Shown: positions 1-10,400 of the stretch, one piece after another
Layout of the letters: each line of letters opens with the position of its first letter
Numbering within the stretch: position 1 is the stretch's first letter
Source: Candidatus Nanohalarchaeota archaeon
GTDB taxonomy: Archaea; EX4484-52; B79-G9
Length of the DNA stretch: 16,068 bases
Reading direction: 5' to 3'
Assembly: GCA_030635525.1 (NCBI GenBank)
Contig: DAOVYR010000004.1
Location: 1-16,068 of the forward strand
Program-made: the position numbers and the translations under genes
Notes under the pieces: model-generated
What the model was told of the DNA's origin: nothing
Database searches by the model: none
What the model saw: the letters and a program-made list of their open reading frames with translations, nothing else

Positions 1-2
1 AC

Positions 3-185
3 GAACACGAAATAAACGAAGCAATAGCGATACTAACCAAATACAATTCAATAGAATACGCAAAAAACACAGCAAAAAAAATAGTAAAAGACGCATGGTC
101 TAAAGTAGATTCAATCCTGCCGGAATCAGAATCAAAACACACGCTATCCGAATTCGCCACCTACCTGATTGAACGGGACATATAA
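3..185 (+). CDS. Polyprenyl (isoprenyl) diphosphate synthase, C-terminal fragment
   Basis: Only the last 60 codons are present; the gene enters from the left edge and ends at TAA 183-185. The translation reads as the helical C-terminus of a trans-isoprenyl diphosphate synthase. A segment of the form E-I-N-E-A-I-x-I-L-x-K-Y is followed by S-I-E-Y-A-K, an amphipathic helix, then L-P-E-S-E-x-K and the closing L-x-x-F-A-x-Y-L-I-E-R-D. That last pattern (leucine-rich helix ending in Y-(V/L)-(V/I)-x-R) is typical of archaeal geranylgeranyl/farnesyl diphosphate synthases, which build the C20 chains of ether lipids from IPP and DMAPP in the cytoplasm. The DDxxD catalytic motifs would lie upstream of the window, so the fold and family are inferred from the tail alone. 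The exact chain length of the product cannot be judged. Confidence 0.7.
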   Translation, partial: EHEINEAIAILTKYNSIEYAKNTAKKIVKDAWSKVDSILPESESKHTLSEFATYLIERDI

Positions 186-257
186 CAAGAAACCATGTGA
201 TGAAATCCGGAAACACGGCGAGCGTCTCAACTTGGTTAAATTGGTTCCATTCTAGAA

Positions 258-270
258 TTATTTTTTGAAG
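258..270 (+). terminator. Oligo-T terminator after the polyprenyl synthetase gene
   Basis: A run of six T (261-266) lies about 75 nt after the stop codon at 185, in a T-rich context. Archaeal RNA polymerase commonly terminates on such U-tracts without a strong hairpin. Assigned by position and composition only. Confidence 0.35.
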
Positions 271-346
271 TTAGTTAGCAATTCAACCTTCGACCTAAAA
301 TCCTAAGAGTTTCTTGCTAGGCTCACCCAAAAACAGTACGCAGACA

Positions 347-435
347 ACACAGATATGCGCTTGAGCACAGCAAACAAGTGACCAAAAACAGCACCACGAG
401 AACACAGATATGCACTTGAGCGAAACGAACAAGTG
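347..435. repeat. Direct 20-bp repeat with CRCTTG/CAAGTG inverted repeats
   Basis: A 20-bp word beginning ACACAGATATGC occurs at 347-366 and 402-421 with one difference (G/A at its 13th base). Each copy opens a short inverted repeat. The first is CGCTTG (358-363) pairing with CAAGTG (375-380). The second is CACTTG (413-418) pairing with CAAGTG (430-435). The single G/A difference falls in the stem and changes a G-T pair to an A-T pair, so pairing is kept. A related but poorer version, CGCTTG with CCAGTG, is at 11884-11906 in front of the second hairpin array. Confidence 0.6.
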
Positions 436-462
436 ATATATCATATACTCAAACAAAGCGCC

Positions 463-564
463 AGTGACCTAAAGCGAAGCTTTACGGTCGCTCTGATCGC
501 CAGCCTTTCAGAAGGCTGTCGCTCAGCCTTTTACAAGGCTGTGACTCAACCGTTTACAAGATTG
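463..564. repeat. Structured hairpin array, copy 1 (upstream of KaiC-like gene)
   Basis: The element starts with a 13-bp hairpin: AGTGACC 463-469 pairs with GGTCGCT 486-492, and TAAAGC 470-475 pairs with GCTTTA 479-484. It has a GAA loop and one bulged base (485). Three 18-nt hairpin modules with 7-bp stems and 4-nt loops follow. Module 1 is CAGCCTT/AAGGCTG at 501-518, flanked by CTGA 493-496 and TCAG 523-526. Module 2 is CAGCCTT/AAGGCTG with loop TTAC at 524-541. Module 3 is a degraded copy, CAACCGT/AAGATTG, with loop TTAC at 547-564. Bases 472-542 match 11987-12057 with 4 mismatches in 71. The array stops 10 nt before box A of the ATPase gene. It may act as DNA (protein-binding inverted repeats) or as RNA; the sequence does not decide. 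Confidence 0.75.
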
Positions 565-574
565 TAATACAAAA

Positions 575-583
575 TTATATATA
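575..583 (+). promoter_or_regulatory. Box A (TATA) of the KaiC-like ATPase gene
   Basis: TTATATATA is centred 27 nt before the ATG at 606. Since archaeal transcription starts about 25 nt after the box A centre, the mRNA would be essentially leaderless. That agrees with the absence of a Shine-Dalgarno sequence before 606. Confidence 0.65.
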
Positions 584-605
584 CAGGCTCTTACAATAAT
601 TTAAC

Positions 606-1295
606 ATGGACTCAGAAACGAAAGTTGAAAGAACAACGACAGGTTGTAAGGAACTAGACAAACTCATTTGCGGAGGTCTCCCGCGACCATCAGTCACCCT
701 CGTATCAGGATCCGCCGGAACAGCCAAAACAACACTTCTACTCCAGTTCATCTGGGATGGACTCCAGAAAAAAGAAAACGGCCTCTTCATAACCCTCGAA
801 GAGACACCAGACGAAATAAGAAGAGACGCACTCCAATACGGCTGGAATCTCGAAAAATACGAAAAAGCAGGAGAGTGCAGCATAGAATTCTTTGACCCAT
901 TCGAACTGGGCGACATATCAAGCCGCCTGAAAGACCTCATTATCGTAAACAACTACAAAAGAGTAGTTATAGACTCAACCTCACTCTTCGGAATGTACAT
1001 AAATGACCCATACAAAGTCAGAAAAAAACTATACAAACTGGTCCAGGCCCTGAAAGACGCCAACTGCACTGCCCTGTTATCCTCAGAAATACCTGAAAAG
1101 AGCGACAAACTATCACGCTACGGCGTCGAAGAATACGTAGTTGACGGCGTAATAATTCTATACTACACAGGCATGGAAAACGCCGTCTGCAGAAACGTAG
1201 CAATCAGGAAATTACGCCTCACAAACTACAAACACGGCACATTTCCCTTCGACATAACCAGCGAAGGAATAAAAATACTAAGAGACGAGCTATAA
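606..1295 (+). CDS. Single-domain KaiC/RecA-superfamily ATPase
   Basis: The 229-residue protein matches the length of a single KaiC domain. The N-terminus has the usual opening (T-T-G-x-x-E-L-D-K-L, then G-G-L-P at 23-26). The P-loop G-S-A-G-T-A-K-T is at 35-42, with K41 and T42 for nucleotide binding. An E-E pair at 65-66 in I-T-L-E-E-T-P-D-E-I sits where KaiC proteins keep their catalytic glutamates. Walker B is R-V-V-I-D-S-T around 119-125 (D123). The C-terminal core strands and K-x-R-x-T-N-Y-K-H-G (around 202-211) also follow the family. Such proteins bind and hydrolyse ATP in the cytoplasm, usually as hexamers, and in archaea often have regulatory or motility-linked roles; no partner is visible here. 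An oddity is alanine at 40, where most P-loops have glycine before the lysine. The start is set by the box A 27 nt upstream. The gene is monocistronic, facing the giant gene tail-to-tail. Confidence 0.9.
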   Translation: MDSETKVERTTTGCKELDKLICGGLPRPSVTLVSGSAGTAKTTLLLQFIWDGLQKKENGLFITLEETPDEIRRDALQYGWNLEKYEKAGECSIEFFDPFELGDISSRLKDLIIVNNYKRVVIDSTSLFGMYINDPYKVRKKLYKLVQALKDANCTALLSSEIPEKSDKLSRYGVEEYVVDGVIILYYTGMENAVCRNVAIRKLRLTNYKHGTFPFDITSEGIKILRDEL

Positions 1296-1309
1296 CACAC
1301 ATTAAAACT

Positions 1310-1378
1310 ACTTTTGAATGCCCGTCAACTTTTCAACAGCCACAACTATAGTCAAAGCAAATTGGTTTTTGGTGATTT
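1310..1378 (+). terminator. T-rich termination zone after the KaiC-like gene
   Basis: The 138-nt gap between the convergent ATPase and giant genes contains T4-T5 clusters on the plus strand: around 1310-1317, 1329-1333, 1366-1370 and 1375-1378. A set of short U-tracts is compatible with archaeal termination of the ATPase transcript. No strong hairpin was seen, and no comparable T-run stands out for the opposite strand. Confidence 0.3.
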
Positions 1379-1433
1379 TGCTCACTTATTTCATGCCTTG
1401 ACATAACAAAACATATACACATTAGCACTTCTT

Positions 1434-4400
1434 CTAGCCGCACCAGACACACTTACCATTATGTACCCTACCGCCACACTTGGAACATTCCCTCTCAACA
1501 CCATCAGTTACAAACCTCTCACCCCTCCCATCAACACTCCGGGACTTATGAGTATAATAAACATCACCTTTGGAAAGATCGCGAGACACCGTGTCATCCT
1601 CCCTCACAGCCGGCTCAACATTATTTCCCATCCTCAAAGAAGCATTGACCCTATACCCGCACCACACGCACCTGTTCTGGTATATCTTGCCGCCGCACTT
1701 CGGGCACTTAAGCTCAATTACCTTCTCAATAACATCAGTAAGATACCTCTTCCTTGCCAGCGAATGCGCATAATACACATCATGCTTACCTAAAACTTTA
1801 AGCAGCATCGTCGGAATCTTAAACGAAGACAGATTAATCTTCGGCACTTTCAACACAGGCGCACCGGCAGGCAGATTCCACGGCAAAACAGGCTCCTTTG
1901 AAAATATACCCTTCCCGCGCAAAAAGAACCAATACAACACCCCGGACAGAATAGCAAGCACAAGAGCAACCGCGCCAATAACATACCAGTTAACAGCATC
2001 ATCAACAACAGGAGGAACTTCTTCAATACCGTCAAGCAGCAACCCGACATTCCTCTCAGCCTCATCAAGCGAGTAGCCTGCCTGCACATAATCCTCGCTT
2101 TCCAGATAATCCTCTGCATCCTTCAGATTCTTCATCGCAGCATCATAATACCCCTTTAATTCAGGAGTCAAAGAAGACACATCAATATCAAACAAAATCG
2201 AACCCAGCCTATCAAGCCTCTCCCTCAGGCGCAAAAGAATATTATCACTCTCAAAAACGATTCTCAGCGTCACAAAAGCATCTCTCCTTACATTGCCACT
2301 AAAAACAGACAACGTGCATCCGGAATCGCCGCCAACATCGCCACCAGAAGAACACACCCTGACAACCAAAGAATTATGTTCACCAGGGTAAAGCACACCA
2401 AGTAAAGAATCAAAATCAGCGCTAAACCCGTAAGGAATACCGGAAACCTCCATCTCCATATCACTAAGCATCATATTCCCGGTATTTGAAATACTCACAG
2501 GCACATCAACACAACCACTTCCATCTTTCGCAACATTCAAAACATAATAGTCACCAGCATAGACTGAAAAATCATAGACATCCTCCACGACCTCTACAGG
2601 ATCATCATCAACAATCACAACTCCTCCCGAACTGCCCCCTCCAGTCGTCGTAGACGACGAACTCCCGCCGGAACTACCCCCGTCGTCGCAGGACGTCGCC
2701 TGGTAAGAGCCGCTGCAACAATACCCGGAACTGTAAAGCACACCGCCACACCAGCAGAACGGCGTAATCGCACCATGAGCACAACTACCATAAGCAGTCG
2801 TCATAGTCACATCAACATAAGTGATATTCCCGCCCGTCACATTGTACGGCCCCACAGCCTCATCATTATAACCTGCTTTCTCAGCCCGGAAATACAGGGA
2901 CGAATTATACTCACTCACATTTATCTTAAAAAACACAAACCCCCCACTGCCAGTAACCTGATAACCAGTATAGTTCGTATTATTATACCACAAACTGACA
3001 TTAACCCCCAAAAGACCGGTACTTACCCTGACCATACTATACCCGCTACTGCTATTCAAAACAATAGTTTTATTATTCCCTGTCTGCCTGTCCATACCGG
3101 CAATAACATCTGCATAGATCACCTCTGCAGGCTCCATATACCCTGCCAGATACAACTCCGTTTCATTAAACGAAACCAGATAACTCCCCGGATTAACTTT
3201 TGCAAAAAACAACTCTCCACTCGAATTAGTAGTGCTGTTCCTGCTCCCAAGCGTAGTATTATCAAGTACCATAGTAATATTGGCAATACCTGAAGAACCA
3301 TTAGTCAAATTGACATAATATCTGGTCTCAAACACAGTAAATATCTTTGCATTCATACCCCCGGGATTCGCGACAGAGATAGTATCATTACCTAAAATTG
3401 CCAGATATTCGGGAATACCAGTAAAATCAATATCATATACCCCAGGCAAAACCTTATAAAACAAGGCAGAACCATTAACAGTGATCACCTCAGGATAACC
3501 GACAATCGACACATTCACCCCATCCATACCCTGGCCGTCCTGGTTCAACAAAGTAATATTAACAACCGTAGGCTCTAAAGTCAAATTTAACTGCTTCTCC
3601 GTACCCTCATCCACAGTAAAAGTTGTTAGATTGACCCCATAACCCAGGTGAGTTCCATTGACGACTAAATCATATGTAATATTACTGCCGCGAATAAAAT
3701 CTCTCGCAAAACCATTCCCATTTGTAACAAAATTGCGCACATCACCCATACCGGAATAATAATAGCTGACATTTGCCCCGCTTATTGGCTCATTCCCTGA
3801 CTTAACCGAAAAATTCACAAAACCATACGTCAACGGATACAGATAAAACTTCAAACCAGACTGGCTTCCATCATAACTTATAGTCTGGGGCAGGCGCTCA
3901 TAATTACCTGTATCCAGATCAAGATAATACGGACTATAAAATGGATTTATCGTCAAAAAGAAACTTCCAAGAACAGTATCATTCGTATACATTAACGTAT
4001 GCAACTCATCATAAATCTCAACAACAATAGGACCATCATTTTCAGATGGTATTAATTGAGAAGTATTAACATCATATACAAGACCGCTAACAGAACCATC
4101 TCCAGTCAACTCAGCATTCTTTGTTATAATTTGACCATCACTATACTTGTTGGCAAAAGACTTATCTGTCAGATAACCATCCATAGATATCTCAATATCA
4201 TAGCTTACATTAACAGGAGGGTCATCCGGATCTGAATCCTGAAGAAAAGGACTGATACGCATCGCATAACTACCGTTGCCATATCCGCCGCCAGACCCCA
4301 CAGCCACAGTCTCGTACCTCACAATTCCGTCCTCTAACAACTTTATCACTGCTCCATCCAGCCATTTTTTAGGAGATGACGTTGTATTGAAAAATTTATC

Positions 4401-7400
4401 AGATATAATTCCTGATATTGTCGCAGTCCCGTTCACTGAAACACTAACAGAATCCTTTATATCAGCTTGCTCAGGATTGAGAGCAGCAACATTATCAGAG
4501 TATGTACCACTAAAAACCACTGCCTCGAGTAAAGAATCATAGACATCATATCCCGGCGCATCGACATGCACATAATAATCCACCTGCCCGTCAACCACAA
4601 CAGACATCCGGCCATTTCCAAGAGTCTTTTGTCTGGCAAAAGTCAATCTCCCGAATCTTATTATGACTGTAGAATCACCGTACCCAATATCATTTCCATT
4701 GATCTCTGTAGTATACACTCCATCCGGAATATCATAAAACACCACAGTACCAGTTGCATTTGTCCTGTTTGTTGCATATTCCTGGGGCTGGTAATCATAT
4801 AAAGTAACAGCAACATACTGCAAAGGATTCCCTGTTGAATTTTGAACCGTGATGGTTATATTCTGAAAACCCACAGAAACATTAATATACGGCGTCGGGT
4901 CCAGATCAACAGTCTTATTTTCCCCTGCAGAGATGTTAAACGACGTTGAATTAAACACCCCGTCCTTATCCACCCAGAGATTATAATTCAAACATGGCAG
5001 CAGCCTATAGAAAGTCACAAACCCACCAGAATCAGTAACTCCCTCAAGCGTCTCTCCGGTCGCATCACGCGCGACAGTCACATTATCAGATTCATAAACC
5101 GTAACATCTGCACCGCCAACCGCACTCCCAAAAGCATCAGTAATATTAGCCCTCATAATAGTCGTATTCACAGCAAGTGTCAGGCTTCCATCCACAATAG
5201 AATTTCCATCAAGAATCCACGTATGTATACCATAACCCTGCAAAGATCCATCCACATATAATTCATACTCCAACTCGTCCAGTAAACCATCAACATCAAA
5301 CACAACTTTCCCGTCCGCGCTTACCTCCTGCGCAAAATAACCTGCGCCAGAAAGATCTACAATCACCCCGCCACCCACATAATCGCCAAACGAATCCTCT
5401 AAGAAAACCGTAAACACAGAGCCGCCCGAAACACCAAAATCAGGATCCTCAGGAACCACAGGATCAATCTCAATAAACAGGTTCTCCCCCCACGAAATAT
5501 TAAACGTAGTGGAATTTGTTACATACTCATAACCAGTATAATTCCTGTAATAAACCTCATAATTTCCATCCCGATCATCATGCCACACAACATGCACATC
5601 ATCATCGGAATCAACAGCAATATCAGGATATGCAGAAGTATCCGCATCATTTGTCACCTTCACATCACTATTCCATCCAGCGCCGGAAGTATGATTTTTG
5701 TAATAAATCTCATCATTTCCATCCCTATCATCATACCATACAATATGCAAATTATTACCGGAATCCCTGACAATACGAGGATCATTAGAATTACTCGTAT
5801 CTACTGTCAGCCTTGTATCATTACTCCATCCACCACTTGAAGTATAATTCTTGTAATAAACTTCCTTATTTCCATCCCTTTCATCTTCCCAGACAACATG
5901 CAAACTATTACTGGAATCTCTAACAATATCCGGATTATATGAATCGGCTGAATCATCTGTCAACCTCACATCATCACTCCACCCGGTAGCAGAAGTACGA
6001 TTCTTGTAATAAATCTCTGCATTTCCATCCCTTTGATCATACCAGACAACATGCAGATTATTACTGGAATCTACAGCGATATGAACAGACTCTGAGGAAG
6101 CAGCATCATTTGTCAGTCTAACATCGCTACTCCAGCCATTCGAAGAAGTATAATTTTTATAATAAATTTCTGCATTAGAGTCCCTACCATCAATCCAGGC
6201 AACATGCAGATTATTACTGGAATCTGCAACTACGTGAGGCAACAGCGAAGAACCGGCAGCATTCGTCAGCCTTACATCACTACTCCAGCCACTTGAAGAC
6301 GTATAATTTTTATAATAGATTTCATAATTTCCATCGCGATCATCATGCCAGACAACATGCAGATTATCACCGGAATCAAGCACCATATGTGGCACCGCCG
6401 AGTCTCCAGCCGCATTCGTCAAACGGGTATCTGCTCCCCACCCTAAAGAAGTATGATTCTTATAATATATTTCAGAATTCCCATCCCTATTATCTTCCCA
6501 GACAACATACAGATTATCAAGCGAATCTGCAGCAATGCGTGGAAGAGATGAAAGAGCCGTTTCATTAGTCAACCTGACACCGACACGTACGGCTTTACTT
6601 ATATTCACACTGCACCCTGTACATGGCAAAAGCCCTGTAAACGTAACGAGACCACTCAAATTCGTTAATCCAACCAGATTATGCCCTGTAGAATTCTGCA
6701 CGACACTGCCAGTAGAATTCCTCAACTCAACATCCGTACCCGGCACTGAATTATCATCCGGATCCATTACACGAACCATAAGCGATGTATACTCATTCAC
6801 ATTAAAGCTATTCACCTCAGTGACATTTTCATTCAGATAACTATCATACCCAGTGATTCTCCAGCCTAAAGTACTGCCGCCCAAACCAGTCGTATCAAAA
6901 GAGAAATTAGACCACGCCCCGGTTCCCGACAAGAACACAACAGATTCAGGCACCCAAAATCCTGTCCTGTTCGTCTCCAGCCACGCCGAATGAAGTTCCA
7001 TCGCATCCGTCCAGTAAGCATATATACCCACAATATCTCTCTCTGTCGTACCAGAAGAAGAATTATCCCCCACACTCCAATAAGCAGGAGCGATAGTATC
7101 CCCAAGCACCACATTCTTATTATTTATCCCGTATCCAATAGTTATCCCGGACTCATAAGCATCATAACCCGCCTTAACAACAGAAAAATTATAATCACCA
7201 GCAAACATCCTATGAAAAGTAATATTTCCATCCGAATCAGTCAAACCCGTCAATGATCCGCCACTAAAATTTGTAGCAACTGTCGAGCCGACAGGCCCGT
7301 CCCATACAGTAACAGTCGCTCCCACAATTGTATCAGTGTCATTCTGGACATGCACAACCAACTGATTATCACCTACATGGCTGGAATAATCAATTACCGA

Positions 7401-10400
7401 AGACACACCAGCCATAGATGAATTAACGACCAGCGTACTCACAACCTTGGCACAGCCAACAGCACTCCCATCCATCACCAGATCATAAGTCCCGACTGGC
7501 ACTTTATCAAATGAAACCACACCACTATCTGACGTCGTATTTGCAGAAAAGAAACATAATCCCGTCGTATTCTGGAAATCCAGGCAACTCACTTTAGTCA
7601 AACTCACATTTATACCGGCAACAACCTGACCCGAACAATTTGCACCTATGCCAATAACAGTTCCATTCAATGAATACGGTCCAAAATCTGTTTGATTTGA
7701 GAAATGAAAAGCACTGATTCTCGCATTCTTAATTGGCCAGTTATTTAGGGCATCAGCCACATATAATTCAAACACAGCCATCAGACTTTCATCAAAAGAC
7801 TGGCTCGTAGTATATCCATTGCCATTATTATTCAACACCAGCTTCGGATAGCCATGAGAATGTGCATAAAACTTATACCTTGAATTCCCGTCTATCCTGA
7901 TTAAAACTTCACCATCTATATCTGTAGAAGCCATGTATCTTGGTACCGTGCTCAACTCCTGATTCACATCAAAAATCTTAACTACAGCGCCAGGTACCGG
8001 ATCCCTACTCAGGAAATCAGAGATTTTCGCATTGACAGATATCGTACCAGTTAAGCTCCCGTCTAATATCATATCAATACCGGGAAAATAACCACCACCA
8101 ACACCATTGAAAACCATCGTTTCATAACCGCTCCTGCTGACTTCGACAATATAATTTGCCGTCGCACCTAAATTTATTGAAAAGCCACCATCAGCATCAG
8201 TTTGTAACTGATACAAATCCACACCGTCCTGCATATTCTTAAAGAGCACAATAGCATCTGCTAATTTTATCGACTGCTCATACTCATCATTGATAGTCCC
8301 ATTCACTGTCGTACTCCCAACCAGCTCCACTTCCTGTGACTCCAAACCCTCCGTAGCTGTACAACTCCCGCCGCAATCATATATCCCTGCATCATACCCT
8401 GCAACATTATACGCAACCCTATACTGCGTCCCGGAAGGAATATCTACAGAATATAGCCCATCACCATCAGTCACAGCAACATAACTACGCACATGTGTCA
8501 TCTCAGTAACCGTCACATTTACCCCGCCAAGCAACCGACTGCCAATCTTTCTGGTCTCTGCATCCATGACCGCGCCGCTAATAACCGCCTTGCCCGTAAG
8601 TTCGATATTTCCAAAATCGCGAGCAATACTATATTGCGATGTGTCAACAGCATAATAACCACTTTTTTTAATCTCCAGATAATAACTGACCCCATCCTGA
8701 ATCTCAAACGAAAAATATCCATTTGCATCAGAAGTCGTATTATGCAAGACAGCACCATCAACAATCAAATTCACTTCAGCCAAAGAAATCGGTATCGTAG
8801 TAACATTATTATCCTTATACTTATCAACAAGCCTGCCTTGAACCACAGCAGACCCAGACAACCGTATATTCAACATGACACTCCCGTTCTCACTCGTCGT
8901 ATTCTGCTCATATCCTGCCTTCGTAGTCTCCACAGTATAACCCAAAGTATTATTTCTTATTCTCAGCAAGAACTGTCCGCTCACATTTGTCTGCACATTA
9001 TAGGCAAAATCACCACCAATCTCAGATATACTCACATTCGCTCCCTGTATAGGCTCATCATTCAGATCATCAACAACCACACCCCCTACCTGCAACAGAC
9101 CAGCCAGAGTTGCATCAACCTGCTGCGAACCATGATAGCCCACATCATCCTTATTCATTACCTTAGTCTCATACAAAGGTGTACTAAACTGCACATCATA
9201 AAGATTAGTAGAATTCAACAAACTTATCGGAAGAAACATCCTATAATATCCATTCGCATCTGCAGACGTATTATAATAATATGCATTATCATAACCAAAG
9301 CGATTACTTGTCCCATGCTCAAGCAACTGGACAAACACATTGCCTATCAACTTCTGATTATACTGGTCTCTCACATAGCCCTCAACAACAGACGTCCCTG
9401 CCAGCGGATAGGACTTAATAACATTCTGCCCCTCCAAAACAGAAAAGAAAGCAGAATCCAGTTTATCATCGTAATCAGGATGCGTTATATCAAGCCAGTA
9501 ATCGCTATTAATATCCCCCGTAACAAACAACATCACTTGCCCATCATTACCGGTCATGCCCTGTGATCCCCCCACCCCGACTACCCTCACTAAAGCATCA
9601 GGTATCGGTCTGCCATTCACCACATCGGTTACAACAGCAGTAACACTTCCCCAGCCTAAGTCATACAAAGAAATGTCCAGTCGACTCTCACTTGACGAAG
9701 AATTAGCTTCCTGCAAAGCCAAAGCCACCTTAATATATGCCTGATGAGAGACATTAACAGTATAATTGAAGTCCCCGCTCATCCATAAATCATAGTGACC
9801 AGATGAATTAACAGTAGCATTATATATCACATCACCTGTGGTATTAATCACCTTTAACAAAGCACCCTCTATTGGAGCACCGGTCCGGATATTCGTGACA
9901 ACACCATACAGATGAGTATTCCCACTTAATTCCACAGTTTCAGACCAGGGACCAATATTTGTTCTATATAGACTATGCGTCACATTAATCCACGGAACAA
10001 AAGAAGAAAAATTCACAATTTCCATTGAATAAGATCCATTACTATCCGTACTCACAGCACAATCCGTCGCATTCATAAAAGCCACCTGTGCTGCTTCAAC
10101 AGGCGTTAAATCAGATGCATCTAGTACAACACCAGACAGATTCTGCACCGTAAATGAAACATCAGTTACATTCAAAAGATTATAATGCGTTGCATTTATC
10201 CGGAGGTTATAATCAGCAGGAACGAGGGAAGAAAAGTCTGCTGTAGCGCTCCATAGCGAGCCATTCCACTTCATAGTCCCATTTAAATTAGTATCCTCCA
10301 CAAGCAGATAATTCACATTCCCGGTTATATTATCTACAGAGTGATCCACATGAGTTGCATTTACAAAAAAAGTGACCTCAGATAAGTTTTGCACATAATC

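Larger units (their letters stand above)
186..605. other. Non-coding region with terminator, hairpin repeats and promoter
   Basis: There is no credible gene in these 420 bases. From left to right it holds a T-rich stretch that may terminate the synthase gene (around 261-266), a 20-bp direct repeat with small hairpins (347-435), a dense array of hairpins (463-564), and the box A of the ATPase gene (575-583). The hairpin array has a second copy at 11931-12094. Confidence 0.6.

Noticed and set aside
463..564. Hairpin array considered as CRISPR or as an intrinsic terminator
   Set aside because: Repeats are palindromic 18-nt modules with short irregular gaps, not repeat-spacer units. They lie far from the preceding stop and immediately before promoters, with no T-tract after the stems.
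575..952. A 125-codon minus-strand frame over the start of the ATPase gene
   Set aside because: It is antisense to clear KaiC motifs and spans the ATPase promoter; it has no recognisable content.
5516..5840. Plus-strand His/Asn-rich repeats (84 and 86 codons)
   Set aside because: These are antisense translations of the propeller repeats; the periodicity comes from the real minus-strand gene.
5523..6578. Regular 153-bp repeats considered as a CRISPR-like array
   Set aside because: There is no constant repeat alternating with unrelated spacers; the periodicity is codon-phased and encodes protein repeats.
8493..9566. A 357-codon plus-strand open frame inside the giant gene
   Set aside because: It is the antisense shadow of the giant gene. 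Its translation is rich in Ile, His, Asn and Arg with no motif, and the minus frame shows coherent domains and repeats throughout.
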